Shown here piece by piece: positions 34,501 through 45,073 of a DNA stretch of 64,000 bases. A program made the translations under genes and the position numbers. The notes beneath the pieces were generated by a model, which did no database searches, was not told the DNA's origin, and worked only from the letters and a program-made list of their open reading frames with translations. The stretch is from Asterias rubens. Taxonomy: Eukaryota > Echinodermata > Asteroidea > Forcipulatida > Asteriidae. Every line of letters begins with the position of its first letter. Position 1 is the stretch's first letter. Where the stretch lies: contig NC_047068.1 in assembly GCF_902459465.1 (NCBI RefSeq), forward strand, positions 4,712,001-4,776,000, read 5' to 3'.

Positions 34501-37500
34501 TAATTAGCCTCCAAAATTATTATTACTAGCGGGACCCGCGCCCGCGCTTTTTCAATTTCACAAAGCACTAAGATTGATCTTAACTTTGTATCAATCTTAA
34601 AGGAACACGTTGCCTAGGATCGGTCGAGTTGGTCTTTGAAAAGCGTTTGTAACCGTTTTTTATAAAATGCATATGGGTAGAAAGATATTGTAAAAGTAGA
34701 ATACAGTGATCCACACAAACATGCCTCGAAATTGCACGGTTTTCCTTTTACCTCGTCGACTAACACGGTCGGCCATTTATGGGGGTCAAGTTTTTGACTC
34801 CCATAAATGGCCGACTGTGTTAGTTCGCACAGTAAAAGGAAAACCACGCAATTTCGAGGCAAACTTGTGTGGATCATTGTACATGTATTCTACTTTTAAA
34901 ACATCTTTCCATATGCATTGTATAAAAAACCGGTTACAAACCCTTTTTATAGACCAACTCGTCCGATCCAAGGCAACGTGTTCCTTTAATTGCTAAGCAA
35001 AGAGTGACGTCACAATACCAATTACCCTGTCCTTGGTACCCTGTACTCTGTTTCGTTTATTTTTTCCCGTGCAGTTTATTATCATTAGAAATGGAGAGTT
35101 ATCAAAACATTGTTATAAATCAATCCTCATCATTAGAAATGGAGAGTTATCAAACATTGTTATAAACCAATCCTCATCATTAGAAATGGAGAGTTATCAA
35201 AACCAATAAAGAGATTATAAGAATAGCTTACCCTACACCAGTGTATAATAAAGCGAACTCAATGACTACTGTGGTCACAAAGTTCATTGGTCACATGGTT
35301 GACTTTCAATGGATTTGAATCACATCAAGGAAACCCAAACTTCTCAAGTTGTAAAACTTTGTTTTTGGCTTCCCAAAAATACATCGGTACATATCCACTA
35401 ATCCAGGGCTTGTATAACTGGTTTTTTTTTTAGTTTGCCTGATTATTATAACCAACTTACCACGCTTTTGTTTGATTTTGATTGTGATTTTGATACTGTG
35501 GAAATAAACTGATACTGAACTGATTAATTCAACTATACAATAAGCACTGGGACCACATATATCTGCATCCCTTCAGCACTACTCAACCACCACGAGTAGT
35601 CCAGCGCTCTCCTGAAGATGAGCAGAGTATACTGCTCAAAAGGTGGACACCAACCCGGTTCTTCCCAGAGCCAACACTCACACAAAAGAGATTTTCACGT
35701 GGTCGTACCCGCAAGTTTACTATTTATATTTATAACACACCTCTTGCTTGTTCTGTATTCTGGTTGGCTGAAACAGGGTCATGTGGGATGAACTAGTATA
35801 GTCTAGTGATCGCGCGCGCGTGTTGGCAGGAACTAGTTCCTGAGCGGGCACTCGTCTTTGAAGATAGTGACCGGTTACAGCGCCCTCTCTTGACTTGAAC
35901 CGCGAACAGCAAGTACAAAACTTCCTTTCTTTTCCAGATTTCTGTTCTTATTTCACATTTAAGACCAAGCTGTGTCATAAAACACATATTGACTGGCATA
36001 ATTCGGAAACTACATGTAGTGTACGTCTATTCCCCCTCGGGCCTGTGAGTGAGCAGAAGAGGGGCCTATTTCCCTCGGCCTACGGCATCGGGAAATAGGT
36101 AGCTCTTCTGGACACTCAAAGTCCCTCGGGGCAATAGACGTACACTAGTTATCTCATTGCCAGTCAATATGTGTATAATAGTTTCCTCCTATGGAAACTT
36201 CGTGCAATATGGCGAGACGAAGTTTCCTCCTATATATATGCATTGTTTTTCAGGTCAAATATAAATTGATCTAAAAGCAATTTAACATCATATTAAATGT
36301 TATTTATGTTTGCTTATATTTCAGGTTATTTGTCTATCATGGAGCCTATACTGAGCAGTGTGATTTGGTGTATGTCTCTCACTGGGTGTCTAGGTGTATC
36401 AGTCAGCCTAGCTGTAGCATCAGATATGGCCTCCATGCTCACATTCCACATATACTGTTTCTATGTCTATGCAGCAAGGTTCGATAACATACTTCATCAT
36501 TTACTTTCAAGTTTTGAATACAACAGTTAATGACCATTGTTATGCAATTATTGCATGATGTGATGGGATCCATGGAGTTTTGTACACCCAATGAGACAAT
36601 TGTCACCTGCCCCCCCCCCCCCCAGAGCGAGTACAAGAACAAAGGTTCACATCACACAAAGCGTGTAATAATAGTTTGTTATTCCATGGTAGATTCCTCT
36701 TCTTTGGAGGCAATAATATGTTGTCATCTTTCAACATTATTACTACACAGTTACTAATGTTTCTCTGTTAACAGGGCACATAGAAAAGTTCATAATCTAT
36801 TACCAGTGGTAAAACAATATTAATTAATCACTCATATAAACAACAGGGTAATTGAAATGGTCTATGTGTGCATTATGTAGTGGTATATTACAATAGGTTT
36901 GTATTGTAGCGTTGACCGTGGGTTGCGTTGTACACAGTTTAATGACACAATTGAAGGAACAATTAACTGCCTTTTCTGTCCGTTTCTTTGGAGGTTTATT
37001 CACACAACAAATCATAAAATTACACGAAGCAGAAACCTAAGCCAGAGAGCGCCCTCTCCAGCGAGCAGACATGATCTTGTCTGGGCCACAAGCGTTGCTC
37101 CGAAGGGGAGTCGTGCTGACGCCCCCTACCGGTCGATCGGCACCGCCGCTACAGTATGATGTCGTGTTCAGAATCAATCATTGTTATCTTCTAAGCAGAC
37201 AACTCAGACAAGTCAGAGAATAATTGACTTGAGTAAAAGTATCCAGGTCGCATGTATCCAGGTTTCATAATGAGTTCCAAGTAGCAACAAATACGTGCCA
37301 TTTGTGTGATCATGGAAGACTCTAAGAGACAGTAGTCATTTACACACACAAATTTTAATTGACTATGGTTTATATATGTCTATGTTGATCTTTAGGTTAT
37401 ATAGATTCCAGTTGACAGGTTTATTAGCGTTGTCTAGACTCTTCCGTGGAAAGAAATGGAATGTACTACGCAAGCGTGTTGATACATGTAACTATGATGT

Positions 37501-39641
37501 GGACCAGCTCTTCATTGGCACACTGCTCTTCACTATACTGCTGTTTTTGTTTCCTACAACGACCCTGTTTTATGCTGTCTTCACAGGGGTGAGGGAAAAT
37601 TTCTTTAATTGCTCTCATGTTTTGATGGTCCCTTTTTGTGAATTAATTGAAAAAGAAAAGCAACACAATTTATATTATAGTAATATTGTTTTTAGTTGTA
37701 CATGTACATGAAGAGTTAATTTATTTTTAACTAATTACTATTTCTGACTTGTATCTCATAGTTTAGTGCAGACTTTCCATGCAGTCAAAAATTATGAGTT
37801 ATACGTCAGAAATATGAACTAATTTGCTAATTAATTATCATGAGAAATAAATGAGACTACCAAGTCATGATTATGACACAATTTCCTTTGTACAATTAAT
37901 GCACTTTCTAGAGCCTCATTGCAGTCTACTGCAGGAAATATTCATTGCTTGCAAGTGTACAAATAAAGGGTTTATTATGTGATAAATTGTCACATTACTT
38001 TAAACATGTGAACAGCTAGCAACTATTTTTCCAGCTATTACTGATATCAATGGAACCCAAAACACCTTGAGTTTGTTACATAACAAATTTAATTCGTTAA
38101 AGGCAGTGGACACTATTGGTAAATAATAAAAAATAATTATCAGCATAAAACCTTACTTGGTAACGAGTAATGGGGAGAGGTTGATAGTTTAAAACATTGT
38201 GAGAAATGGCTACCTCTGAAGTGACGTAGTTTACTAGAAAGAAGTAATTTTCCACGAATTTGATTTTGAGACCTCAAGTTTAGAACTTGAGGTCTCGAAA
38301 TCAAGCATCTGAAAGCACACAACTTCGTGTGACAAGGGTGTTTGTTCTTTCATTATTATCTTGCAACTACGATGATCAATTGAGCTCAAATTTTCACAGG
38401 TTTGTTATTTTGTGCATATGTTGAGATACACCAAGTGAGAAGACTTGTCCTTGACAATTACCAATAGTGTCCATTGTCTTTAAATTTGCAAACTGAGGTT
38501 AAATTAATTTTGTTTGTGGGTTATATTGGAAAGTGGAGATTCAACACTAAATTTCCATTTTATTCCTTCCAAAAATAATATCAATGAAGACAAGTTGAGA
38601 CTCATTTTAAGGACTAGACCTTTGAACGCCAAGTAAGAAAAAATAGACCAATTGTTGAACCTGTCATTATTTTCAACTTATTTTTACCTTTCTTTTGTGA
38701 TTTATAATAGCTTCGTCTGGCTGTTATTGTATTGAAAGGAGTTCTAATCAAGACTGTTGAAGTACTAAGGAGATTTCCAGCATACTCTTTCTGTATGAGT
38801 CTCACAGGTATAGAGGCATTGTACAGTGGGGTGAAGTTTGACCATATTAAACGTCAAGGAGATGAGACACCACAGGCATTTGTCATGAAGGTTAGATATG
38901 TTTGTTGAACATTTTGGGCTTTTAAAGGTTTCAGGCCCTGTTGTACATTATATCTTCGATGCTATTGTGAAGTTCAGTTACATAATCTAGTTGAAGAAGG
39001 AAACCCTAGGTTTTAACCGTTGTTCAGAAAAGTGTGGAGATTCATATATTTTATTTTGTAAATCCCTTTGTATAAATGATTGTCATTTTCCTAATCATTG
39101 TCTACTGGCATCATCTCAATATTTTCAGTCAGTATTCATGTTTATTTCTGATCCCCTTTAGGTACTCTCAATGCGCTAGTTGTCATTTCATATTGCATTA
39201 ACCTTATCTTAAAAGGTTGTACTGTGGTTCTATTTATTGTTCTGATGATATTTTGAGCCATACATGGAAATTCTATCACATATTTTTTTGTAAATTAACA
39301 GAAGTAGTTAAGATTTAGGCTTGTTTGTTGTGTTGTATGTGCGAGGGTCGATAATGTTTTTAGTATTAGTCGTGTTTCTCCAAGCCATTAGAAAGAGGGA
39401 TAACTTCACACAGTCAGCAAGATGTATTCTAATTATAAATGTTTGTTTTAACTGTTTCTAGGTCCAGTACATTGGCCTTTTTGGTACACTTCAACTTGCC
39501 TACCAAGACACCATCTTACATGAGTCAAGTCAAAGATCTTCAGAAACAGGAACAGCAAATCCATTTCTTGCCTTAGGGTCTGATATCATATCAGGCCACC
39601 TTATCTACCCCATGGAGCTCAACAATTTACAGACAATGTGA
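19520..39641 (+). CDS. PIGQ: PIGQ: GPI-GlcNAc transferase subunit Q
   Basis: PIGQ (yeast Gpi1) is an ER membrane subunit of the complex that adds GlcNAc to phosphatidylinositol, the first step of GPI-anchor synthesis. Coding exons: 19520-19672, 20715-21244, 29397-29598, 31609-31776, 33201-33321, 33782-33908, 36325-36478, 37396-37588, 38711-38890, 39462-39641 (TGA 39639-39641). From 20715 onward all phases join. Diagnostic blocks are [12 protein letters not shown] (33782-), [15 protein letters not shown] (end of 36325-36478) and [17 protein letters not shown] with [20 protein letters not shown] (37396-), the Gpi1 core with several membrane segments; the end reads [15 protein letters not shown]. 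The start [12 protein letters not shown] resembles the family N-terminus. Exon 19520-19672 ends in phase 0, but exon 20715 needs two preceding bases, so a small exon or another donor is missing from my model. Confidence 0.93.
20190..20282 (+). mobile_element. 3' tail of a SINE or LINE
   Basis: CTCAGCGCTTTGAGTACC, then GTGCGCTATATAAGACTTCG and an ATT-rich end, a tail shared with the sequence before the ATT microsatellite at 2929. No body is recognised upstream. Confidence 0.5.
21209..21424 (+). repeat. 85/86-bp x 3 tandem duplication of an exon end and its 5' splice site (PIGQ)
   Basis: Each unit carries the last ~35 nt of exon 20715-21244 (from AATATGGGAGTTGTACTCAC to ACAGAAAG), the donor GTAGG and ~45 nt of intron. 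Donor GTs lie at 21245, 21330 and 21416. Only the first follows the complete exon. Confidence 0.92.
21600..22860. repeat. AT-rich simple-sequence region in PIGQ intron
   Basis: Runs of AATA/AAAT, an (AT)n tract near 21757, (ATCT)n near 22482 and (CATT)n near 22505. They flank a MITE at 21922-22267. No coding potential. Confidence 0.7.
21922..22267. mobile_element. MITE built of CGATATCG-type palindromes
   Basis: Ends AAGCTTGGGTGATATC and GATATCGCCCAAGCTT are inverted repeats. The interior is studded with short self-complementary words (ATCGCGAT, CGATATCG, ATATCGCGATAT), far more CpG-rich than its flanks. Non-coding; possibly hAT-like, which is inference. Confidence 0.7.
23386..25147 (-). mobile_element. 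Non-LTR retrotransposon A, 5'-truncated, inserted into element B
   Basis: The minus strand runs from a C tract (25133-25147) through a reverse transcriptase ORF to a 3' tail of (ATT)n at 23386-23412. Element B coding sequence continues on both sides, which shows nesting. The element starts just upstream of the RT domain, so ORF1 and endonuclease are absent, as expected of 5' truncation during target-primed reverse transcription. Confidence 0.85.
23518..25130 (-). pseudogene. Reverse transcriptase ORF of LINE A (CR1/L2-like), motif lost
   Basis: About 535 residues open, lacking an own start because of truncation. RT motifs: [59 protein letters not shown] (motif A, Asp) and [11 protein letters not shown] (catalytic YADD). 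The tail holds [19 protein letters not shown] and [12 protein letters not shown], the usual CR1/L2 end. Between DPVVL and FTLYTLP the expected PQG-type motif (PQGSVLGP) is replaced by a short VGTQW. This looks like an in-frame deletion of roughly ten codons that should inactivate the enzyme. Confidence 0.82.
25785..26868. mobile_element. 1.08-kb segment inserted in LINE B, identity unknown
   Basis: LINE B reads as RT on both sides of this block. It is GC- and CpG-richer in 26100-26720 than the surroundings, and begins with a duplicated TGGTCCAGAGTAAA (25788-25815). The overlapping short ORFs on both strands resemble nothing I know. A solo LTR or non-autonomous element is possible; I could not fix its ends or a target duplication. 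Confidence 0.5.
28488..28725. mobile_element. Near-perfect 238-bp palindromic MITE
   Basis: Arms of about 110 nt (from AAAGGTTTGCGGTAACACCA to GACGATCAGAGCATACTG and its inverse) differ at only a few positions, separated by a loop of about 13 nt (GGAGAGAGAAAAA). One arm alone recurs at 45617-45696. Confidence 0.88.
29640..29790 (+). mobile_element. tRNA-derived SINE, family B
   Basis: A-box-like AGCTTGGTGGACTTGCGG, B box GGTTCGAATCACC, then a tail ACACAGTGCTTCCAACACAT similar to that near 33630. It lies in the PIGQ intron just after the exon at 29397-29598. Confidence 0.65.
32530..33195 (+). repeat. 48-bp minisatellite, about 13 copies, ending at a PIGQ acceptor
   Basis: The unit contains AAGGATTGGTTTATAACAAT, GTTTTGATAACTCTCCATTT and CTAATGAT. 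The last unit continues CTCTCCATTTCAAATTCAG directly into exon 33201-33321, so the exon's pyrimidine-rich tract is part of the repeat. Variants include CCATG for CAATG and GATGAGG for GATAAGG. Confidence 0.93.
33447..33692 (+). mobile_element. tRNA-derived SINE, family B, best copy, flanked by an inverted repeat
   Basis: A box TAGTCTAGTTGGTAAGAC, B box GAGTTCGAATCCCACC, then a tRNA-unrelated part ending GTGCTTACACATATCGGTG. About 25 nt flanking it on each side are inverted copies (AGATGTTAAATTTGCATC and GATGCAAATTAAATTAACAT). It sits between PIGQ exons 33201-33321 and 33782-33908. Confidence 0.75.
33941..34324 (-). mobile_element. Palindromic MITE, family 1 (copy d)
   Basis: Inverted relative to 11586-11964: it starts AGCAGTGGACACTATTGG and ends CCAATAGTGTCCAGTGTC, with the central hairpin TTTCGAGACCTCAGAA. 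It begins about 30 bp after the donor of PIGQ exon 33782-33908. Confidence 0.85.
34597..34988. mobile_element. Long-palindrome MITE, family 2
   Basis: Nearly the whole 392 bp folds back on itself: TTAAAGGAACACGTTGCC pairs with GGCAACGTGTTCCTTTAA, and CATAAATGGCCGAC-type words pair at the centre (34770-34815). A fragment of one arm lies at 60216-60316. Confidence 0.88.
35083..35206 (-). repeat. Inverted fragment of the 48-bp PIGQ minisatellite
   Basis: About 2.5 units (CATTAGAAATGGAGAGTTAT, then CAAAACATTGTTATAAA) in reverse-complement orientation to the array at 32530-33195. Two PIGQ exons lie between the two arrays. Confidence 0.9.
35981..36175. mobile_element. Palindromic element in PIGQ intron
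   Basis: Ends ACACATATTGACTGGCA and TGCCAGTCAATATGTGT are inverted repeats. Internal words GTGTACGTCTATTCCCC and GGGGCAATAGACGTACAC also pair, as do TATTTCCCTCGGCC and CGGGAAATA at the centre. Confidence 0.8.
38097..38483 (-). mobile_element. Palindromic MITE, family 1 (copy e)
   Basis: TTAAAGGCAGTGGACACTAT at the left, CCAATAGTGTCCATTGTC and TTTAA at the right, full interior. Lies in the PIGQ intron before exon 38711-38890. Confidence 0.87.
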
Positions 39642-41486
39642 CGAACGTTTTGCATGAGGCATACTAAAGTATGTTCAATTTGACATTCTGAACCTCTGCT
39701 TCATGATGTTCAATCAAACCTGTTTGCACCATTAAAAGCTTGTTGTGTTTATTTTGTTATGTTTTAACGCTACATGAAGTAAGGACCTAAATAGTCTGGG
39801 TGTGTGTGGCCTTACACATGCAAACGTCCAGGGTACTTTTAATGATAGAACATTTTTTATTTTGGTACCCACAGAGATTTTCTTTTAAAAAGAGAATAAT
39901 AGAACAACAATGGAAGTACCCCACACTCTTTAACACTTCAAATGAGGTACATTATAATACAGGGACTTGGTACACTATGTGGACTTACACACAACACAGA
40001 GCAGGGTGTGCGTGTTTGGGAGGTGTTTGTTTTTGTTTGTTTACTTTTTTTCATTTTTTTTTTTTTGGGGGGGGGGCACCAGGGTTTTTGTTTTGTTTTT
40101 AGAGTGGGGGGATTTTTCACCTGTCTATGCCCCATTAGATAAAATATGGCAATGGAAAAGCAGTATAGAATTCTACCTGACCCATATTTTAAAATGTTCA
40201 AACACCTCTTGGACTAATACAAACTTGCTTCATATTGTTGAAAATAAATTGTTGCTGGTGGAATTTGTAACCATACAAAGTTCAAATGGTTATGTAAATA
40301 TCTAACTATGAATCTTAGAAGTTACTGTTGTAATTTGTTGCAGCAATTGAAAGAACTTTTCAGCAATGCCGATATCTTTTTGATAAAGGTAGTATACATA
40401 ATTTACAGATCTGACAAAGTAGTTGTGGACAGTGTTCAAATATTGCACAGAAAATCAACTGTTCCTGTATGTCACATCTAGTAACTGCTTTCAGACTACA
40501 ATTAAATACATGTAATGATGTTTTTTATCCTTACGAATCCTGTGTATTTCCTTTTTAGTTTTATAAGTTTCCCTAAAGTTATAACGTTTGTATGATTGCA
40601 AGTAGATTTCAGGTTGTCTTCAATCCTTTTGTGAATGTAAAGAGTGCAGTAGTTTACAACTTATGCGAATTATGAGAACGAGGGAGCGAAAAATTTCGCT
40701 CATAAACCATTTGATTTTTCTTAAACATTTGTAACTTTTACCCCAACATATTCAAGTAGTAGGGCTAACCCTGGCGGCCTTACACTTTCGTACAGAGGAA
40801 GAGTCCTATGTAGGGTTAGTAGTAGGGCTATCTAAAAATACGGTATTGTGGTCGGTAGTTCCATGATCAAGAACGAATCGGGTTAAAACCACAGCGGGCA
40901 TAAACCCTGGAAAGGGTATGGATTAGATGTTTGTGAATAAATGGATACTGTATGCGTCTGAACGTTACTGGCGACAGGAGGCGAGAGTGGCGGTGGTGGA
41001 CTTTGCTAAGTAGATGTTGTGAAGCGAATTGTAGCCGACTAAGTGGTAAACAGACATCCCACCCACCGGCGGGGGTATAGCGAGGAGGCTGTGTACATGG
41101 TGCGTGCGTACGACGTGCGCAGGCCCTACGACTTTCACGCGGCGCGTTAGAACATTGTAACGCAATAAATAAAGAGTATTGTTCACATCGCTAATAGCAA
41201 CACAGTGTGGCAACCTAGCTAGCTCTCTGAAAATGTAAAAATCACTGGTGTTATTTTTTCTGTTTATCTGACTGGTAAACTGCACATCTCTGATCGACTT
41301 ACAGGTTTTATCACGTCCCAGGTTGTAATATTTTCCCTTTAGTCGGATTTTCTCTTTTAAATCAGTCGAATGTTTGCAGCTACGGAAACTTGCCTTCCAA
41401 GTTACAGGCTGTGAGTGAATCGAGTTTTTGTTTCTGCTCTTTTGTGTATCAACACGCGCACTTCAAGAGGCATCATATTCAAGAAG
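39642..41486. other. PIGQ 3' flank and upstream region of the next gene
   Basis: After the PIGQ stop there is probable 3' UTR with an AATAAA-like word near 40236 (GAAAATAAATTG). The stretch at about 41030-41160 is CpG-richer than its surroundings and may be the promoter region of the 41487 gene. No protein-coding match. Confidence 0.5.
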
Positions 41487-42772
41487 ATGCCTGCCAAGCG
41501 TCCAGCTAGCAGTGACCAACTCAACCCATGTGAAGAGTACGTGGATGAGTTCAGTGGAGATTTGGATAATTGGCGGGAAGGCGGTATGTATGATTTGTGT
41601 ACAATGGGCCACGTGCCAATGCATTGTTTATTCACTATTAGAAAATCGTACAGGGGTGCTCGATTTATTGTTAGCATTAATAAAAAGAGACCTAACTTGT
41701 CAAGTCATAACGGTAGGCCTAATAATGACAAAAATCAATGAAAGACGTACTAAAACTAAGTCCCTGTGAGTGTGACCTGATTAATTTCTATCTTTATAGG
41801 TTCGTAAAAAGTTCAACCATGGTAAATTCTAACTCGGTTGAAGTTTTGTGCCGTGTTTACGAACACTTGTAAGGCACCCAGTCACATTCTTTATTCCCTA
41901 TACGTAAAGTTAGTTTTACCTTTCATAACAGTTGTTTAGGAATAAGTAGGTATTTATTATTACAATTTTCAGATGTATGCATCTCACCTGCACCCAGCTT
42001 CAGGCGAGCTAAGCCTCGACCACGTCATGGCCAAGCTCGAGTACCAGAATGGGTTTTGCATGAGCTTGAACGACCCACCTGTCCTAACCAAAGTCAACGA
42101 GCCAATGACATCGTTACAAGGCATGAAGAGAGACGCAGTGTTGCGAGGCACATGCTCTCCTCGTCGATACCATCTCCTCCACCCCCAATGAGTCACACTC
42201 GGGATGAGTTTGATTACTCCAGTGATTTCACCGAAGAAGATGACGAGGATACACTGTTGGTGGGGAGTACATGTCGACGAGTCCTGACTAAGATAAGCTC
42301 CGATTGTGATGAGATGCTACCATCACCAGATGCTGATGATGAAGATGACGATTACGAGATAAAACAACTAATGAAGAGGAGAGGCAAACGGTTTACCAAA
42401 GGAACCACTACTACGCAATCAACAGATCTGGGGAGGCAGAGTCGTGGGGACGGAGCACGAACTGCAGCAAAGAAACCTAAAGCTGCAGGAAGTATGGTCC
42501 AGGATCAGATTGCCGACGGTAGAAATGTCATCCCACACCAGCGATTACTGGACCCATGGAAATTACCTCCGATCGCCAACCTGACGAAAAAGGGCCCGGT
42601 AAATCTTATCCACACTACCGCTACAAACTCCAGTATGACTGTTCATGATACAGGCCTACTTATCATAAGTGCCTCGGAGGAAATGTTACTAAAATCTATT
42701 CAAGCAAAGACCAGACGTCGCAAGAAGCTTGAAAGGAGGCACAACAAAAAGCGGAAAACAGAGAACAAGTAG
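41487..42772 (+). CDS. Unrecognised charged nuclear-type protein, two exons, 298 aa
   Basis: Exon 1 is 41487-41583 (ATG; MPAKRPASSDQLNPCEEYVD...), exon 2 is 41973-42772 (stop TAG). The donor GCG/GTATGT and acceptor TTTTCAG join in phase 1 (Asp across the junction). I do not recognise a family. Visible parts: an acidic N-terminus; a basic stretch (RRAKPRPRHGQARVPEWVL) near 40-60; a Ser/Pro run SSSIPSPPPP; an acidic block (FTEEDDEDTLL, DADDEDDDYE); a basic KRRGKRF; a neutral block with PHQRLLDPWKLPPIANL; and a very basic end (KTRRRKKLERRHNKKRKTEN) that could be a nuclear localisation signal. The splice fit and a single 266-codon open frame make it a credible gene. Nuclear location is inference. 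Confidence 0.72.
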
Positions 42773-45073
42773 ATACATCGTACTTTATGTACACTCATTC
42801 CTTATCAGCAGATAATTGCATGTGTGCGCTTCATTATTGGAATATGAAAAAGGAACAACATGTAACTGCTTGAACGATTGTAATATTGTACGAGGAAGCC
42901 CTTGCGTGAAACTATTATATTGACTTCAATCAAAAATCAATAGGAAAAAATATTAACAGTAAAAATACTAGTGCTCATTGGCGCCTTGTAATCAAAACAA
43001 AATCACGTTCAAAAAAACCTAGTGCTCATTGGCGCCTTGTAATCAATACAAAATCACGGTAGAACAAACTAGTGCTCATTGGCGCCTTGTAATCAAAACA
43101 AAATCACGGTAAAAAAACCTAGTGCTCATTGGCGCCTTGTAATCAAAACAAAATCACGTAAAACATTACTAGTGCTCATTGGCGCCTTGTAATCAAACAA
43201 AATCACGGTAAAAAAAAAACTATTGCTCATTGGCGCCTTGTAATCAAAACAAAATCACGGTTAAAAAATACTAGTGCTCATCATTGGCGCCTTGTAATAA
43301 AAACAAAATCACGGTAAAAAATACAAGTGGTCATTGGCGCCTTGTAATCAAAACAAAATCACGGTAAAAAAAACTAGTGCTCATTGGCGCCTTGTAATCA
43401 AAACAAAATCACGGTAAAAAAAATACTATTGCTCATTGGCGCCTTGTAATAAAAACAAAATCACGTTAAAAAAATACTAGTGCTCATCATTGGCGCCTTG
43501 TAATAAAAACAAAATCACGGTAAAAAATACAAGTTGTCATTGGCGCCTTGTAATCAAAACAAAATCACGGTAAAAAAAACTAGTGCTCATTGGCGCCCTT
43601 TCCTAAGCATCTTCGTGAAAATACTAACCTTGACTGATCGACGGTAAGAATCAAGGAACACAACAGTAACAGATTAGCCTTTCTTCAAGGCCTTCGTGGT
43701 CTAATAGACAGATGTATAGTAGATGACGAAGTCAGGGTATAGGCCCTAGGCCTTTTCCAACTCGTATCAGAATTTCAAATGGTTTTCTTGATTTTTGCTG
43801 CCCCCAACGGGTCGCGGAATTCCACGTCATCTGCACTTTTCTTGTTTGCATGGAATACTTGTGTGCAATGCAACAACGAAAAACGTCTCTTGGCTTCACC
43901 ACTTAGCACATTTTTGGTCTTCCGTTCTGGCTTCGTGTCAAAGCTTGGTCTAAGCCACGATCAAGGCCCAGACGAAAGCCAAACAAATATCGGCTTAATT
44001 CGCCGATACTGTAATGATCCTTGTCAAATATGTACCTCGTGCTGGGAGTTTTCAGAAAAGGTTTAAAATGCATGACAAGGTGATTTTAAAGAAGAACTCA
44101 CACGATAACATTGTCTTTGATTGGTTTCTTCTTTATTATACATTAAATTTTAATCAATAAGAATCGACACATTCCCATGGAAATCATACAGGTTGGAAAA
44201 ATACTGCTCTAAAAAACAGTTCTGTAGGCCTCCATAAAGGATTGAATAGCCATGGTATCGGCCTGGTTTTTTGTAAAGTATTAATGGTAACAGTTCGATT
44301 GTTAAACAAGATCTTGCATTAAACACAAATAAAAACGACTGTGAATTGAGAATAGCTAGGCCCTATTGAATCACATTTTATGAAAAATAGGCTGACCTAA
44401 TATTGAAAGATAAACAACATCAGGGCACACATAGGATCAATCCCAGCCTGAAACCAAATACTGCTGAAGTCGGTATTCAGGTTGCATTTAACAAGAAGTA
44501 CTTGTAGGCGAACATACATTTTGGCAAACTTGGGCTCTTAGATTAAAAATAACTTGTACAGGTTTTTTTTTAACTACTTTTTTTGGTAAAAACATTTGAT
44601 ACAATCCTTGTCATTTTTACTTAATTATGTGCACTGCTGAAACCCATGTCAGTGTGGTTATCTTGCGTTAAAATTTGTCAGCACTGCAATGCAGTGAGTA
44701 CACATATGTATATAAAGGTAAATAATTGAGAATCTGTTTGTCAAAACAAAACCCAATCACATTACTTGAAAATGGTATTAGAAAAACTATTACTATTCTA
44801 GGTATCAATAATATATAATTTTTCAAACCTTTGGAAACAGTAAAAATGTATTTGTTTCTCTCATGGTCATAATTTCCTAGTATTTATTCCTTTTCTTAAC
44901 GTGATTGGGTGCACTTTTTCAAAATAAATGTTGATGTGGTATATATTTGATTTCCTTTGCATGCAGAGGGTGGCAGTGTGGTTGTAAAGGGAATATATTT
45001 TTGTTTATATAATAAACATACTTCCTTTTGATGTCAGTCACATGGTGTTATAAAGGCTAGGGGTTGAGTTTAG
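42773..45073. other. Convergent intergenic region between the 41487 gene and DCXR
   Basis: Contains the 49-bp array (42966-43600) and then about 1.4 kb with no recognised feature. On the minus strand an AATAAA word at 44883-44888, about 190 nt past the DCXR stop, could be its polyadenylation signal. Confidence 0.55.
42966..43600 (+). repeat. 49-bp minisatellite, about 13 copies
   Basis: The unit contains CTAGTGCTCATTGGCGCC, TTGTAATCAAAACAAAATCA and CGGTAAAAAA. Some units carry an extra CAT (CTCATCATTGG). The A-run length varies, as expected from slippage. It begins about 190 bp after the stop of the 41487 gene. Confidence 0.95.

Noticed and set aside
39967-40305. 112-codon Phe/Val-rich ORF after PIGQ
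   Set aside because: It depends on T and G homopolymers in probable 3' UTR; there is no family match.
42966-43600. CRISPR-like regular repeats
   Set aside because: The units are contiguous with no unique spacers, and the setting is an animal genome; this is a minisatellite. The same applies to 8876-9730 and 46537-47570.
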